Shown piece by piece: positions 44,549 through 53,346 of a stretch of 56,350 nt of DNA (the first letter of the stretch is position 1; every line of letters begins with the position of its first letter). The stretch covers positions 1 to 56,350 of the forward strand of contig CAZPZZ010000007.1 of assembly GCA_964591245.1 (NCBI GenBank), given 5' to 3'. This stretch comes from CAZPZZ01 sp964591245. Its GTDB lineage: Bacteria > Acidobacteriota > Vicinamibacteria > Vicinamibacterales > UBA8438. A program made the translations under genes and the position numbers. The notes under the pieces were generated by a model, which saw nothing but the letters and a program-made list of their open reading frames with translations, was not told where the DNA came from and searched no databases.

Positions 44549-45373
44549 TCACCAGGTGATCTGGTCTTGCGTACTTGTTTTACGGCCTCGTGAGCGTTCG
44601 GCCACGATCGGCGTGCCGATACGGATGACGTAGTCGAACTCACCGATCCCGAGTTCCTGACCCGGGGGCGGTTCGGCTTCAGAGAGCGATTTGACGAGGC
44701 GTACGAAGGTTTCTCCCAGCGTGCGTGCCGTTGCTGTGGGAGTCTCGTCGGTGACAGTGAGGGAGATGTCCACCATCCGACCGCGTTGCTGGATGCCCGC
44801 CTCGAGGACGTCGCCAGCGGCCATGGTCCCGGAGACCGCGAGGGCCTCGTTCCCCGGGGTCAGAATCGGTGGCGTGGTCTGTTGTTCCTCGTCGCCTCCG
44901 AACCATCCGGCGATACCCTTGATAGCCGCCGGTACGAAAGCCAGCGCCGATGCGGTGGCGATTCCGAGGACGTCTGTCGCACCGGCCTCGGTCACGTCTC
45001 GTTGAGCCATGGAGCGCAACATGTCTGTGTGCGTGGGGCCGCCAGATGGTACGGGTCCCCTGACGTAGGTCGGATCCTCGAAAAGATTGACCCCGCCGAG
45101 GAATTCGACTTCCCCCGGGAGTTGCAGGCCAGGCTGCATGTCCTGAAGCCACAGATTCTCGTTAATTCCAAGCTGTACCACCGGCGTGAGCTCGCTATCC
45201 CGTTCAAGCTGAAGCGCGTTCCGTATACGAGCGAGCGAGCTGGGAGAGACCTCCCCCGCGGCCGTATCGGTGGTGGGTGATGCTGAAGGTTGCGCCCACG
45301 CAGGTGGACAGACGACCAGGCTGGTCACAGCGACAGCAACCAGCATTCGCAGGGCAGCCGAGGATGCAGTCAT
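44549..45373 (-). CDS. Secreted protein of unknown function
   Basis: 274 residues from ATG 45373; a TTG four codons upstream is also in frame, and neither has a clear ribosome site. A signal peptide (~1-28, ending PPAWAQ) is followed by a Ser/Thr/Ala-rich linker. The middle holds a hydrophobic segment ALAFVPAAIKGIAGWFGG, possibly membrane-associated, and an acidic GDEEQQ. The C-terminal half has alternating strands with GRMVDISLTVTDETPTATA. No family is recognised. It is convergent with the SDR gene and divergent from pepD. Confidence 0.6.
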   Translation of the reverse strand: MTASSAALRMLVAVAVTSLVVCPPAWAQPSASPTTDTAAGEVSPSSLARIRNALQLERDSELTPVVQLGINENLWLQDMQPGLQLPGEVEFLGGVNLFEDPTYVRGPVPSGGPTHTDMLRSMAQRDVTEAGATDVLGIATASALAFVPAAIKGIAGWFGGDEEQQTTPPILTPGNEALAVSGTMAAGDVLEAGIQQRGRMVDISLTVTDETPTATARTLGETFVRLVKSLSEAEPPPGQELGIGEFDYVIRIGTPIVAERSRGRKTSTQDQITW

Positions 45374-45469
45374 GAGTGTCGACAAGATGATAGCATTCGG
45401 AGGTACCCCCCTCTAGTTGTGGCGGGCACCGTTGTCCAATCCTGGATGCATTTTAGGCGGACGGATCCC

Positions 45470-46921
45470 ATGACTTTTGTGAGTGAACTTGATCCCCCGG
45501 CGCTCTGGAAACACTTCGACAATATCCTGGCCATTCCCCGAGCCTCGAAGCGCGAAGACCGTATGCGTGCCCATATCGTGGAATTGGCTGATCGTCAGGG
45601 CTTGGCTCATCAGTGTGACGCAGCCGGTAATCTCGTGGTGCGGAAGCCCGCGACTCCGGGCCACGAAGGCGCACCGGTCACTATTCTGCAGTCTCACCTC
45701 GACATGGTGCAGGAGAAGAATGCCGACGTGGTGTTCGATTTTGCGACCGACGCGATCGTGCCAGAGCGTGAGGGTGAATATCTGACGGCATGTGGGACCA
45801 CACTCGGGTCGGATAACGGTATCGGTGTGGCTACGATGCTGGCCCTGATCGGTGAGACCGATTTCACGCATGGACCGCTGGAACTGTTGTTCACGATCGA
45901 CGAGGAAACCGGTCTGACCGGTGCCGCCGAGATCGATGCAAGCTTGCTGCAGGGGCGTCAACTTATCAATCTCGACTCCGAGGAAGACGGCATTGTCTAC
46001 GTCGGCTGCGCCGGTGGGGGCGGCTCGCAACTTTCGGTCGACGTTGGAATGGAGCCGGTGTCCGCGGGACTGATCGCGCTCTCGGTGTCGTTGACCGGGC
46101 TCAAGGGAGGGCACTCAGGGTGTGATATCCACCTCCAGCGCGGGAATGCGGTCAAGCTTCTGGGCCGGGCGCTGTGGGCAGCCTCGTCGCAGGCTAGTTT
46201 CCAGCTCTGCCGATTGACGGGTGGGAGTGCCCACAACGCGATTCCTCGTGAGGCATTTGCCACGCTCGTGGCTCCGGAGGATGCGCGATCGACGTTGAGT
46301 GCAGCCATTCGGGATGAGATCGAAGCCATTCGATCGGAATCTGGTCCAGCTGATGCGGATCTCCAACTCTCGGTGGATGACGCGACGGCTCCCAAGACCG
46401 TCTGGGATCAGAGAACGACCGAGCGTGTGTTGCGGTTGGTCAATGCGCTGCCGCACGGAGTCGGTGCGATGAGCACTGACATTCCGGATCTGGTCGAGAC
46501 CAGCGTGAATCTGGCCACGGTGGAGGAGGCCAAGGGGCAGGTGCAGATTGGACTGAGCAGCCGGTCCTCCATCGACAGCGCCCTCGAGGCAATGCGTGGC
46601 CAGGTACGTGCGATTGGAGAGCTCGCCGGGGCAGAGGTCCATGAGGATGCGGCGTACCCGGGTTGGAAACCGGATCTCGATTCGCGGTTGCTTGGTGTGG
46701 TGCAGTCCATACACGAGCAAGAGCTGGGGACGGTTCCCGAAGTGAAAGCTATTCATGCCGGTCTGGAGTGCGGGATCTTGGGCAAGAAGATCCCCGGTAT
46801 CGACATGATCTCGTTCGGACCGCAGATCGAATTTCCGCATTCTCCAGACGAGCGGGTTCACATCGGTTCGGTGGGCCGGTTCTATACGTTGGTAGGCGCC
46901 ACGTTGAAGGAGCTTGCCTGA
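45470..46921 (+). CDS. pepD: Cytosolic beta-Ala-His dipeptidase PepD (M20C)
   Basis: 483 residues from ATG 45470, close to the 485 of E. coli PepD; an upstream extension has no homologous features. M20 metallopeptidase motifs: QSHLDMVQEKN (first His and Asp), GSDNGIGVA (bridging Asp), DEETGLTGA (general base Glu and Glu ligand), NLDSEEDG and a late IHAGLECG with the final His. It cleaves Xaa-His and other dipeptides in the cytoplasm using two zinc ions. No signal peptide is present. The ribosome site is weak. Confidence 0.95.
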   Translation: MTFVSELDPPALWKHFDNILAIPRASKREDRMRAHIVELADRQGLAHQCDAAGNLVVRKPATPGHEGAPVTILQSHLDMVQEKNADVVFDFATDAIVPEREGEYLTACGTTLGSDNGIGVATMLALIGETDFTHGPLELLFTIDEETGLTGAAEIDASLLQGRQLINLDSEEDGIVYVGCAGGGGSQLSVDVGMEPVSAGLIALSVSLTGLKGGHSGCDIHLQRGNAVKLLGRALWAASSQASFQLCRLTGGSAHNAIPREAFATLVAPEDARSTLSAAIRDEIEAIRSESGPADADLQLSVDDATAPKTVWDQRTTERVLRLVNALPHGVGAMSTDIPDLVETSVNLATVEEAKGQVQIGLSSRSSIDSALEAMRGQVRAIGELAGAEVHEDAAYPGWKPDLDSRLLGVVQSIHEQELGTVPEVKAIHAGLECGILGKKIPGIDMISFGPQIEFPHSPDERVHIGSVGRFYTLVGATLKELA

Positions 46922-46975
46922 CCGTGTATAACGCCGCGTTAGGAAGTCCGTGACGCATTCATGAGGGGAGGAACC

Positions 46976-47593
46976 ATGCGAAGCAAGCTGGTGGCAGTCG
47001 TCGTGGCGTTGTTGATCGTGCCCGGGTTCGTACATGCCCAGAGTGGCGGCGTGTCGGCTGATGGTTGGGAAACCCGATTGGATGGTGCCGGCGCCGATGT
47101 TAATGACCTAAGTTTCATGACAATGGGCGATGGGTTTCATGTCGTCACCGGCCCGCATGCCATCTTTTGGAATTCCGAGCATGTCGCTTCCGGGACGTAC
47201 ACCGTGCAAGCCACCTTCATACAGACGCAGCCGTCATCTCACCCCAATTCCTTCGGGTTGTTCATTGGAGGTCGTGACCTGGAGGGTGCGGACCAGCGGT
47301 ATACCTATTTTCTTATCCGAGAAGACGGGCAGTTCCTGATGAAGAAGCGCGTGGGTGACGATACTCCGAATTTGGCTGGTGGTTGGGCGCGTCATGAGGC
47401 TGTCAATGCGCTGGAGGGCGGGCGGATGACCAATACATTGTCGGTCGAAGTCGGCGACGAGATGATACGGTTTCTCTCGAATGGTACCGAGCTTGGGTCG
47501 GTGTCGAGCGATGGGCTTGATGTGGACGGAATTGCCGGTGTGCGCTTCAGTCACGACCTGAACGTGCACGTATCAGGCTTCACGGTCGAATAA
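46976..47593 (+). CDS. Small secreted lectin/DUF1080-like beta-sandwich protein
   Basis: 205 residues from ATG 46976, with GGGGAGG upstream. A signal peptide (~1-22, ending HAQ) leads into a single beta-sandwich: WETRLDG, FHVVTGPHAIFW, GTYTVQATFIQT, NSFGLFIGGRDLEG, YTYFLIREDGQFLMKKR and a closing VRFSHDLNVHVSGFTVE. This resembles the concanavalin-like fold of DUF1080 (3-keto-glycoside hydrolase-type) proteins. No catalytic residues can be assigned. It follows pepD by 54 nt and may share its transcript. Confidence 0.7.
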   Translation: MRSKLVAVVVALLIVPGFVHAQSGGVSADGWETRLDGAGADVNDLSFMTMGDGFHVVTGPHAIFWNSEHVASGTYTVQATFIQTQPSSHPNSFGLFIGGRDLEGADQRYTYFLIREDGQFLMKKRVGDDTPNLAGGWARHEAVNALEGGRMTNTLSVEVGDEMIRFLSNGTELGSVSSDGLDVDGIAGVRFSHDLNVHVSGFTVE

Positions 47594-47766
47594 GTGCAAC
47601 ACGCGTTGTGCCGATACCTCGGTGGGCGTTGCGAGAGAGCATCAGAGGCCTCTGCGCGGGCACGATGGAATATGGCGAACGGCTGGAGAGGTTGGAGACC
47701 CCTCGGGGGCTCGCGCCGTCGGGGCAGGAACAGAGTTTGGCTGAGGCTGAAGGCGAGTGCGCCTGG

Positions 47767-47961
47767 TTAGAGCGTACTCCGGCGGGCTTCCGGAGACGGC
47801 TGATCGAGTGGGATGGATGACGTCTCGACGTGATCACCGCATCCGTGGCAACCGGTCGTGCTTTCCGGTGCGGCGCTTCCGATGAGACGGCGGAGATGTC
47901 GCCACAGGGCAACCACCGCCATTCCCACGATCAGGGCCACGATTGGTTCTTGCCACGTCAT
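47767..47961 (-). CDS. FeoB-associated Cys-rich small membrane protein
   Basis: 64 residues. One N-terminal transmembrane helix (~6-22) is followed by a basic stretch (RHLRRL) and a Cys pair GCHGCG (Cys38, Cys41). Its ATG overlaps the feoB stop by 4 nt (ATGA). Size, topology and position match the small Cys-containing proteins that often follow feoB; the Cys pair may bind Fe(II) or an iron-sulfur site. A longer frame reaching 48060 lies inside feoB and is less likely. Confidence 0.8.
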   Translation of the reverse strand: MTWQEPIVALIVGMAVVALWRHLRRLIGSAAPESTTGCHGCGDHVETSSIPLDQPSPEARRSTL

Positions 47962-50501
47962 GATGTGATACCCCACCCGAGAGCGGAACCTACCTGGTAC
48001 ACGGTCAGTGAAGCGACGTAGGCCAGTATCGACATGTACGCAAACATGAAGAGTGGCCACTGCCAGCCGCCGGCTTCCTTACGTACGACGACGATCGTGC
48101 TCATACACTGACAGGCGAGAACGAAGAAGACCATTAATGATACCCCGCTGAGCGGTGTCATCAATGGCGACCCATCGGCGCGTTGAGCCCGTTGCAGCGA
48201 CGTGCGGAGACTGACGCTTTCTTCGTCGGCCTCCTCGATGCCGAACACGATACCCAGGGTCGACACAAAGACTTCCCGTGCCGCGAAGGCTCCGATAATA
48301 CCGACTCCTACGCGCCAGTCGAATCCGAGCGGTTCAATGACCGGTTCGATCACCTGACCGAGACGGCCACCGATGCTGTAACGCAGTTGCTCGCCAGCGC
48401 GCTGGCCCTCTAAGTCGGCTAACTCGAGCTCTTGCGTACCCGGATCACTCGTCGTGGCCAGGACCTGGGCTCTTGATGCATCGTAGCGAGCATCGATGTC
48501 CCCACTGTGCGGGAAGGAGAGCATCGCCCAGAGGATGATGGTCATCGTGAGAATGATGGTGCCTGCATCTTCCAGAAATTTCCGTACTCGGCGCCAGGTT
48601 GCGAGTGCGACGCTCTGCCAGACCGGAACCCGATACGGTGGGAGTTCAAGCAGCAGCGGGAGCCGTGGTCCGCGCAGGACGGTGCGACGGAGTACGGCCG
48701 CAGCGCCCAGTGTCGCCAGCACGGAGAGCGTATACATGGCGAAGAGGACCAGCGCGCCGGCACTGAGTATCCCGAAGACTCGTGCGTCGCCCGCAAAGAC
48801 GACCGCTGTGACCAGAGCATAGACGGGCAGCCGCGCGCTGCACGACACCATGGGCAGGGTCAGCATCGTGATCAGCCGATCCCGTCGGCTTTCGATCGTG
48901 CGCGTTGCCATGACGGCGGGGATAGCACAGGCAAACCCTGACAACATCGGGACGAACGCCTTGCCGTGGAGTCCGACCCGCCCCATCAGACGGTCGATCA
49001 CGAATGCGACGCGTGCCAGGTATCCGAGGTCTTCGAGGAGGGCAATGAAAAAAAACAGCAGCGCGATCTGCGGCACGAAGACCACGACATTTCCGACGCC
49101 TGCAATGACGCCGTCGACGAGGAGGTCGGCAAGGAGACCGGGGGGGAAGACTCTGGTCACCCCGGTTTGCAGCCACCCGGTGGCGGTCTCGATGGCGCCG
49201 ATGAACGGGTCAGACCACGTAAACAACGCCTCGAACACAAGGGCCATCACTACGGCAAACGTCAACATGCCGTAGACCCGGTGGGTCAAGAAGTTGTCGA
49301 TGCGGTCGGTCCACTTGCGGGAGTCTGGTCCAGCGACAGCACGTACATCCTCCGCGACTTGTTCGGCCCAGTGATAGCGTGCCTGGATGATTTCCTGGTC
49401 GAGATCGCGTTGTGCCTCGTCGGCATCATGACGGATCGCCTGGACGGTCTGACGGATCGGGGCCGGGATTCCGGTGTCTGTGATGTCCTCTGAGTCGAGC
49501 GAGAGCAAGGACCAGAGTGCCCAAGAACGCCTTGCGGCGGGCGTGCGGCCAAACTCCGCGTCGGTGAACGCCTGGGTGATCGTGGCGACCTCGTGTTCTG
49601 TCTGCGAGGGAAGGCCTGCCCAGGAGGTCTCTCCGCGCGGCGCGAGATGGACCGCCTGCGAGATGGCGTCGCGCAACGCGTCGAGCCCGAGCCCCTTCGA
49701 GGCGACGGTCGGCACGACGGATGTTCCGAGCCAGGCTCCGAGTCGCTCGGCGTCGAAGTCGACACCGGCAGCGCGCGCCTCGTCGATCATGTTGAGTGCG
49801 AGGACGACAGGGAGGCCCGTTTCGGCGATCTGTAGCACAAGGTACAGGCTACGTTCGATCGCGCCGGCATCGACGACCACCACCGCTGCATCCGGGGGAG
49901 ATCCATGTCGGCCCAATACCTCGTCTACGGCGACCTGCTCGTCCGGTGAGTGTGCGGTGAGACTGTAGGTGCCTGGGAGATCGACAATCTCGACCCGTGT
50001 GTTTCCGGGCAGGGTGATGCGCCGAGAGGAACGGGTCACGGTGACGCCAGGGTAGTTGCTGACTTGTGCGCGGGCGCCGGTCAGTGCATTGAATACCGTG
50101 GTCTTTCCCGAATTCGCGTTGCCGGCGACGAGGATCCGTGGGATACGGTCGGAGGGAGCGTGTTCCTTGACGTCGGATGCTGTCGTGTAGGCGTCAAAGC
50201 GGTGTGGCGTTGCGAGCGAGAGTTCTTCGCCACTCGACGGGGCAGCCGGTGTTGGGGCCGCGTCGTCCGGGACCAGCTGGATATGCGCTGCGTCGGCGAG
50301 GCGGAGTGATAGTAAGTAGCCCCGGAGACGGATTTTGAGCGGATCCCCCAGCGGGGCCCGACGGACGGCTTCGAGACGGGTGCCGGGGAGTAAGCCCATT
50401 TCCATGAGCCGGCGCGCCATCGGCCGGTTACACCCGATGTGCTGCACGATTGCGCTGTCGCCAATGTTCAGCTCGGCAAGAGTCCGAAGGCCATGGTGCA
50501 C
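47958..50501 (-). CDS. feoB: FeoA-FeoB fusion, ferrous iron transporter
   Basis: 847 residues from GTG 50501 (AGGAG 11 nt upstream). Residues 1-77 are an SH3-like FeoA domain (MARRLMEMGLLPGTRLE). After a linker comes the FeoB G-domain: G1 GNANSGKTT (127-135), switch region SNYPGVTVT, G3 DLPGTYSLTAHSPDE, G4 NMIDE. The membrane part has the FeoB Gate motifs: GYLARVAFVIDRLMGRVGLHGKAF, GFACAIPAVMATRTIESRRDR and PMVSCSARLPVY. It imports Fe(II) across the inner membrane. A Fur-like box overlaps its promoter and a small Cys-rich gene is coupled at its 3' end. Confidence 0.96.
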   Translation of the reverse strand: MHHGLRTLAELNIGDSAIVQHIGCNRPMARRLMEMGLLPGTRLEAVRRAPLGDPLKIRLRGYLLSLRLADAAHIQLVPDDAAPTPAAPSSGEELSLATPHRFDAYTTASDVKEHAPSDRIPRILVAGNANSGKTTVFNALTGARAQVSNYPGVTVTRSSRRITLPGNTRVEIVDLPGTYSLTAHSPDEQVAVDEVLGRHGSPPDAAVVVVDAGAIERSLYLVLQIAETGLPVVLALNMIDEARAAGVDFDAERLGAWLGTSVVPTVASKGLGLDALRDAISQAVHLAPRGETSWAGLPSQTEHEVATITQAFTDAEFGRTPAARRSWALWSLLSLDSEDITDTGIPAPIRQTVQAIRHDADEAQRDLDQEIIQARYHWAEQVAEDVRAVAGPDSRKWTDRIDNFLTHRVYGMLTFAVVMALVFEALFTWSDPFIGAIETATGWLQTGVTRVFPPGLLADLLVDGVIAGVGNVVVFVPQIALLFFFIALLEDLGYLARVAFVIDRLMGRVGLHGKAFVPMLSGFACAIPAVMATRTIESRRDRLITMLTLPMVSCSARLPVYALVTAVVFAGDARVFGILSAGALVLFAMYTLSVLATLGAAAVLRRTVLRGPRLPLLLELPPYRVPVWQSVALATWRRVRKFLEDAGTIILTMTIILWAMLSFPHSGDIDARYDASRAQVLATTSDPGTQELELADLEGQRAGEQLRYSIGGRLGQVIEPVIEPLGFDWRVGVGIIGAFAAREVFVSTLGIVFGIEEADEESVSLRTSLQRAQRADGSPLMTPLSGVSLMVFFVLACQCMSTIVVVRKEAGGWQWPLFMFAYMSILAYVASLTVYQVGSALGWGITS

Positions 50502-50558
50502 GGGGAATATAGCTCCTGAAATTCGGTGGGTCGGACTGCCACCGAGGTGGCCACAATG

Positions 50559-50575
50559 TTGAGACTCAATCTCAA
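50559..50575. promoter_or_regulatory. Fur-like operator 3 at the feoAB promoter
   Basis: TTGAGACTCAATCTCAA is a perfect 6-5-6 inverted repeat with the same TGAGA/TCTCA arms as the two boxes at 19649 and 19815. It abuts the -10 element on the minus strand, so a bound repressor would cover the transcription start. Confidence 0.65.
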
Positions 50576-50604
50576 TTTTAAAGCGTCAGTCTATCTCGGA
50601 CCAA
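50575..50604 (-). promoter_or_regulatory. Candidate feoAB promoter
   Basis: On the minus strand TTGGTC (50604-50599) and TAAAAT (50580-50575) are 18 nt apart; the -10 matches five of six consensus bases. The Fur-like box begins at the end of the -10. The leader to the GTG at 50501 would be about 65 nt. Confidence 0.45.
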
Positions 50605-50697
50605 TTTCGGCGGTCAAGGACGCGTCACGAGATCCTGTGGGACAATACCGCTCTTGCCCCTACAGGACGCCCTTGTCCAGGCAAGGAGTGGCTTTCC

Positions 50698-52329
50698 ATG
50701 AACAATGCGCACGTCGCGGTACCTCCTCCTCGAAACGAACCCGTTCTGAATTACACCGCCGGATCGTCTGAGAAGCGGGAGCTGAAATCGCAGCTCAGGG
50801 AATTCGCGTCGGGATCGGTTGACATTCCGCTGATTGTCGGCGGCCGGGAGGTGAGAACCGGTGATCTGGGTCGCTGCGTGTTGCCGCACGATCACCGGAC
50901 GCAGATTGCAACCTATCACCGTGGGGACGTTGCGTCCGTCCATGAGGCGATCGATGCGGCGGCTGCGGCGAGGGCGGATTGGAGTGCGATGCCGTGGGAG
51001 GCGCGGACAGCCATTTTTTTGAAAGCCGCGGAGCTCCTCGCGGGGCGGTACCGCCCCATTCTCAACGCGGCCACGATGCTTAATCAGAGTAAGACGGTCG
51101 TCCAGGCCGAGATTGATGCCGCGTGCGAACTCATCGACTTCTGGCGCTTCAACGCATCCTACCTACCGGAGATTTACGGTCAGCAGCCGGAAAGTGCCCC
51201 CGGCATGTGGAATTATGTCGAGTATCGGGCGCTAGAAGGCTTCATCTTTGCGGTGACGCCGTTCAACTTCACGTCGATTGCGGGCAATCTGCCGACAAGC
51301 CCTGCGCTGATGGGGAACACCGTGGTCTGGAAACCGGCATCGACCGCCGTGTTTGCGGCCTACTGGCTCATGAAATTGTTCGAGGAGGCTGGACTACCGC
51401 CGGGGGTTATCAATCTGGTGCCAGGGAGTGGAGGCCAGATCGGCGATCCGGCTATGGCACATCCGTCTCTCGGCGGCGTGCATTTCACTGGAAGCACCGA
51501 GGTCTTCCAGGGCATGTGGCGGACCGTCGGTGCCAACATCACGTCCTACCAGGGGTATCCCCGGATCGTCGGAGAGACCGGGGGGAAGGATTTCGTGTTT
51601 GCCCATGCGTCGGCGGATGTCGAGGAGCTGGCCATTAGCCTCATTCGTGGTGCGTTCGAATATCAGGGGCAGAAGTGCAGTGCGGCCAGCCGCGCGTACA
51701 TTCCTGAGAGTCTGTGGAGTCGTCTCCGCGACCGCCTGGTGGACGAGATCGAGACCATCCCCTACGGCGATATTGGTGATTTCACGAACTTCATGGGGGC
51801 GGTGATCGACAAAGTTACCTTCGACAAGTTGCAGGGCTACATCGACCGGGCCCGGACCGATAGCGATGCCGATGTTCTCTGCGGCGGGATGTGTGATGAC
51901 AGCATCGGCTACTTTATTTCGCCGACGATCATCCAGGCGCACAATCCGCGATACGTGACGATGGAGACGGAACTCTTCGGACCTGTGCTGACGGTCTATG
52001 TTTATAAAGACCAGGAATATGAGCAGGCGCTGGAACTCTGTGACCGGACGTCTCCCTATGCCCTGACTGGGGCTATCTTCGGGACTGACCGGGCGGCCAT
52101 AAACCTCGCGTCAGACCGGCTGCGCCATGCAGCGGGCAACTTCTATATCAATGACAAGCCGACCGGGGCTGTGGTGGGGCAGCAGCCGTTCGGTGGGTCG
52201 CGGGCATCTGGTACCAACGACAAGGCCGGGAGTTCGCTGAACTTGTTGCGGTGGGTCAGTACGCGGACGACAAAGGAAACGTTCACGCCGGCGCGTGACT
52301 ACCGCTATCCCCACATGCAGGAGCCGTGA
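50698..52329 (+). CDS. pruA: L-glutamate gamma-semialdehyde (P5C) dehydrogenase
   Basis: 543 residues, the length of free-standing ALDH4-type enzymes; AAGGAG lies upstream of the ATG. Aldehyde-dehydrogenase motifs are intact: AVTPFNFTSIAGNLP, the cofactor GSTEVFQGM, base Glu in VGETGGKDF, catalytic Cys in GQKCSAASRAY, and the EL-F-P motif ETELFGPVLTVYVY. It oxidises glutamate semialdehyde/P5C to glutamate with NAD+, the second step of proline use. No proline dehydrogenase is seen in the window. It is coupled to a CopC-like gene by a 1-nt stop/start overlap. Confidence 0.95.
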   Translation: MNNAHVAVPPPRNEPVLNYTAGSSEKRELKSQLREFASGSVDIPLIVGGREVRTGDLGRCVLPHDHRTQIATYHRGDVASVHEAIDAAAAARADWSAMPWEARTAIFLKAAELLAGRYRPILNAATMLNQSKTVVQAEIDAACELIDFWRFNASYLPEIYGQQPESAPGMWNYVEYRALEGFIFAVTPFNFTSIAGNLPTSPALMGNTVVWKPASTAVFAAYWLMKLFEEAGLPPGVINLVPGSGGQIGDPAMAHPSLGGVHFTGSTEVFQGMWRTVGANITSYQGYPRIVGETGGKDFVFAHASADVEELAISLIRGAFEYQGQKCSAASRAYIPESLWSRLRDRLVDEIETIPYGDIGDFTNFMGAVIDKVTFDKLQGYIDRARTDSDADVLCGGMCDDSIGYFISPTIIQAHNPRYVTMETELFGPVLTVYVYKDQEYEQALELCDRTSPYALTGAIFGTDRAAINLASDRLRHAAGNFYINDKPTGAVVGQQPFGGSRASGTNDKAGSSLNLLRWVSTRTTKETFTPARDYRYPHMQEP

Positions 52330-52703
52330 TGATACGACGTGTTGGAGTCTGGTGGATTGCCGCTGTCGCTTTGGCTGTGACGCCTTGGGCCGATGGCGTG
52401 TCGGCGCAGATTGCGCTTGTCGGGAGCACGCCTGAAGATGGCGCCGCCCTGGATGGTCCGGTTCGGACCGTTCGGGTGTGGTTCGATGAAGCACCGGACG
52501 TTGCCGAAAGTTCACTCACGATGTCTGGTCCCGGCAACCGCGCCACGGTTGAAGGCCTGCACACGATGCGGGAAAACGATCTGATGGGACGCGTGTCCGG
52601 TCCAATGCCGAATGGCGAGTGGACCATGACGTGGGTCACGGTTGGCGCTGACGGGGTCGAGCGCACCGGTAGCGTTGTCTTTACCGTCGATCGGGGCCGG
52701 TAG
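52329..52703 (+). CDS. CopC-like periplasmic protein lacking the copper His residues
   Basis: 124 residues from ATG 52329 (TGATG overlap with pruA, AGGAG 5 nt upstream). A signal peptide (~1-26, ending VSAQ) is followed by a CopC/YcnJ-type fold: STPEDGAALDG, VRVWFDEAPD, MSGPGNRATV, GEWTMTWVTVGADG and GSVVFTV. The usual N-terminal His of mature CopC is replaced by Gln, and the DGH motif near the end reads DGV. Copper binding at the canonical Cu(II) site is therefore unlikely, so it may be a degenerate or repurposed domain. Confidence 0.75.
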   Translation: MIRRVGVWWIAAVALAVTPWADGVSAQIALVGSTPEDGAALDGPVRTVRVWFDEAPDVAESSLTMSGPGNRATVEGLHTMRENDLMGRVSGPMPNGEWTMTWVTVGADGVERTGSVVFTVDRGR

Positions 52704-52747
52704 CGCCTGTGTCGCTGTGGACCGGGCGCGTCCAGCTCTGCTCGCAG

Positions 52748-53116
52748 CTATTCCGCGGCACGAATGGAGAATGAAAAGTCGCCGCGCTGGACGTGGCCGT
52801 CGTCTCCGGCGGACCGCCAGTTAATCGTGTAGGTCCCAGGTGCGAGTGACGTCGGTACCGCGGCCACCAAGGATCGGTTGTCGGCGACTTCCGTGTCCCC
52901 GAGGACAACTTCGCCGGCGGGACCTTCCAGGGAGAGACGGCTGACAGCCGGCTCTGGATCTTGCGTGAACCAGACCTGTATTTGGGTCGGTGACTGGTCG
53001 AGCGTCGCGTCCTTCTCTGGCGCGCTCTTGGAATAGGCCATGTGTGCCGTCACGGCGACGCCGGTGAACAGGGCGAGTACTAGGGCAACGGTGACGGTGC
53101 GTAGGATTGAGATCAC
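52748..53116 (-). CDS. CopC-domain copper-binding protein
   Basis: 122 residues from GTG 53116, chosen because TTAGGAG precedes it by 8 nt; a frame to 53152 has no such site. A signal/anchor helix (TVTVALVLALFTGVAVTA) leads to a mature N-terminus near AHMAYSKSAPEKDATL, which supplies the N-terminal His. Later DDGHVQRGDFSF gives the Asp/His ligands, so the canonical Cu(II) site is complete. CopC proteins carry copper in the periplasm. It is convergent with the ligand-less CopC-like gene. Confidence 0.85.
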   Translation of the reverse strand: MISILRTVTVALVLALFTGVAVTAHMAYSKSAPEKDATLDQSPTQIQVWFTQDPEPAVSRLSLEGPAGEVVLGDTEVADNRSLVAAVPTSLAPGTYTINWRSAGDDGHVQRGDFSFSIRAAE

Positions 53117-53346
53117 GAGCTGAACTCCTAACGATGTCAGAGGAAAGCGCAAATTATTTCTCGTTTTTGCCCGTTTTTCAACCGCGTCGAGTGGGAGGAC
53201 GCGTGACGCAACTAGCCGATGGGCCGGGCTGAGGCGTGCCGGGATGTTGGAACGGTTCCGAGGAGACAGTAGACTTCGATTGCAGAGGGTGCGCGTGTGT
53301 CGGTTGTGCGCCCGCGAGACATCGTGCGGTTAGTGACGGGGGATCC

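Noticed and set aside
47608..47820. 70-codon plus-strand frame after the lectin-like gene
   Set aside because: No ribosome site or conserved feature, and its end overlaps the better supported Cys-rich FeoB-associated gene.
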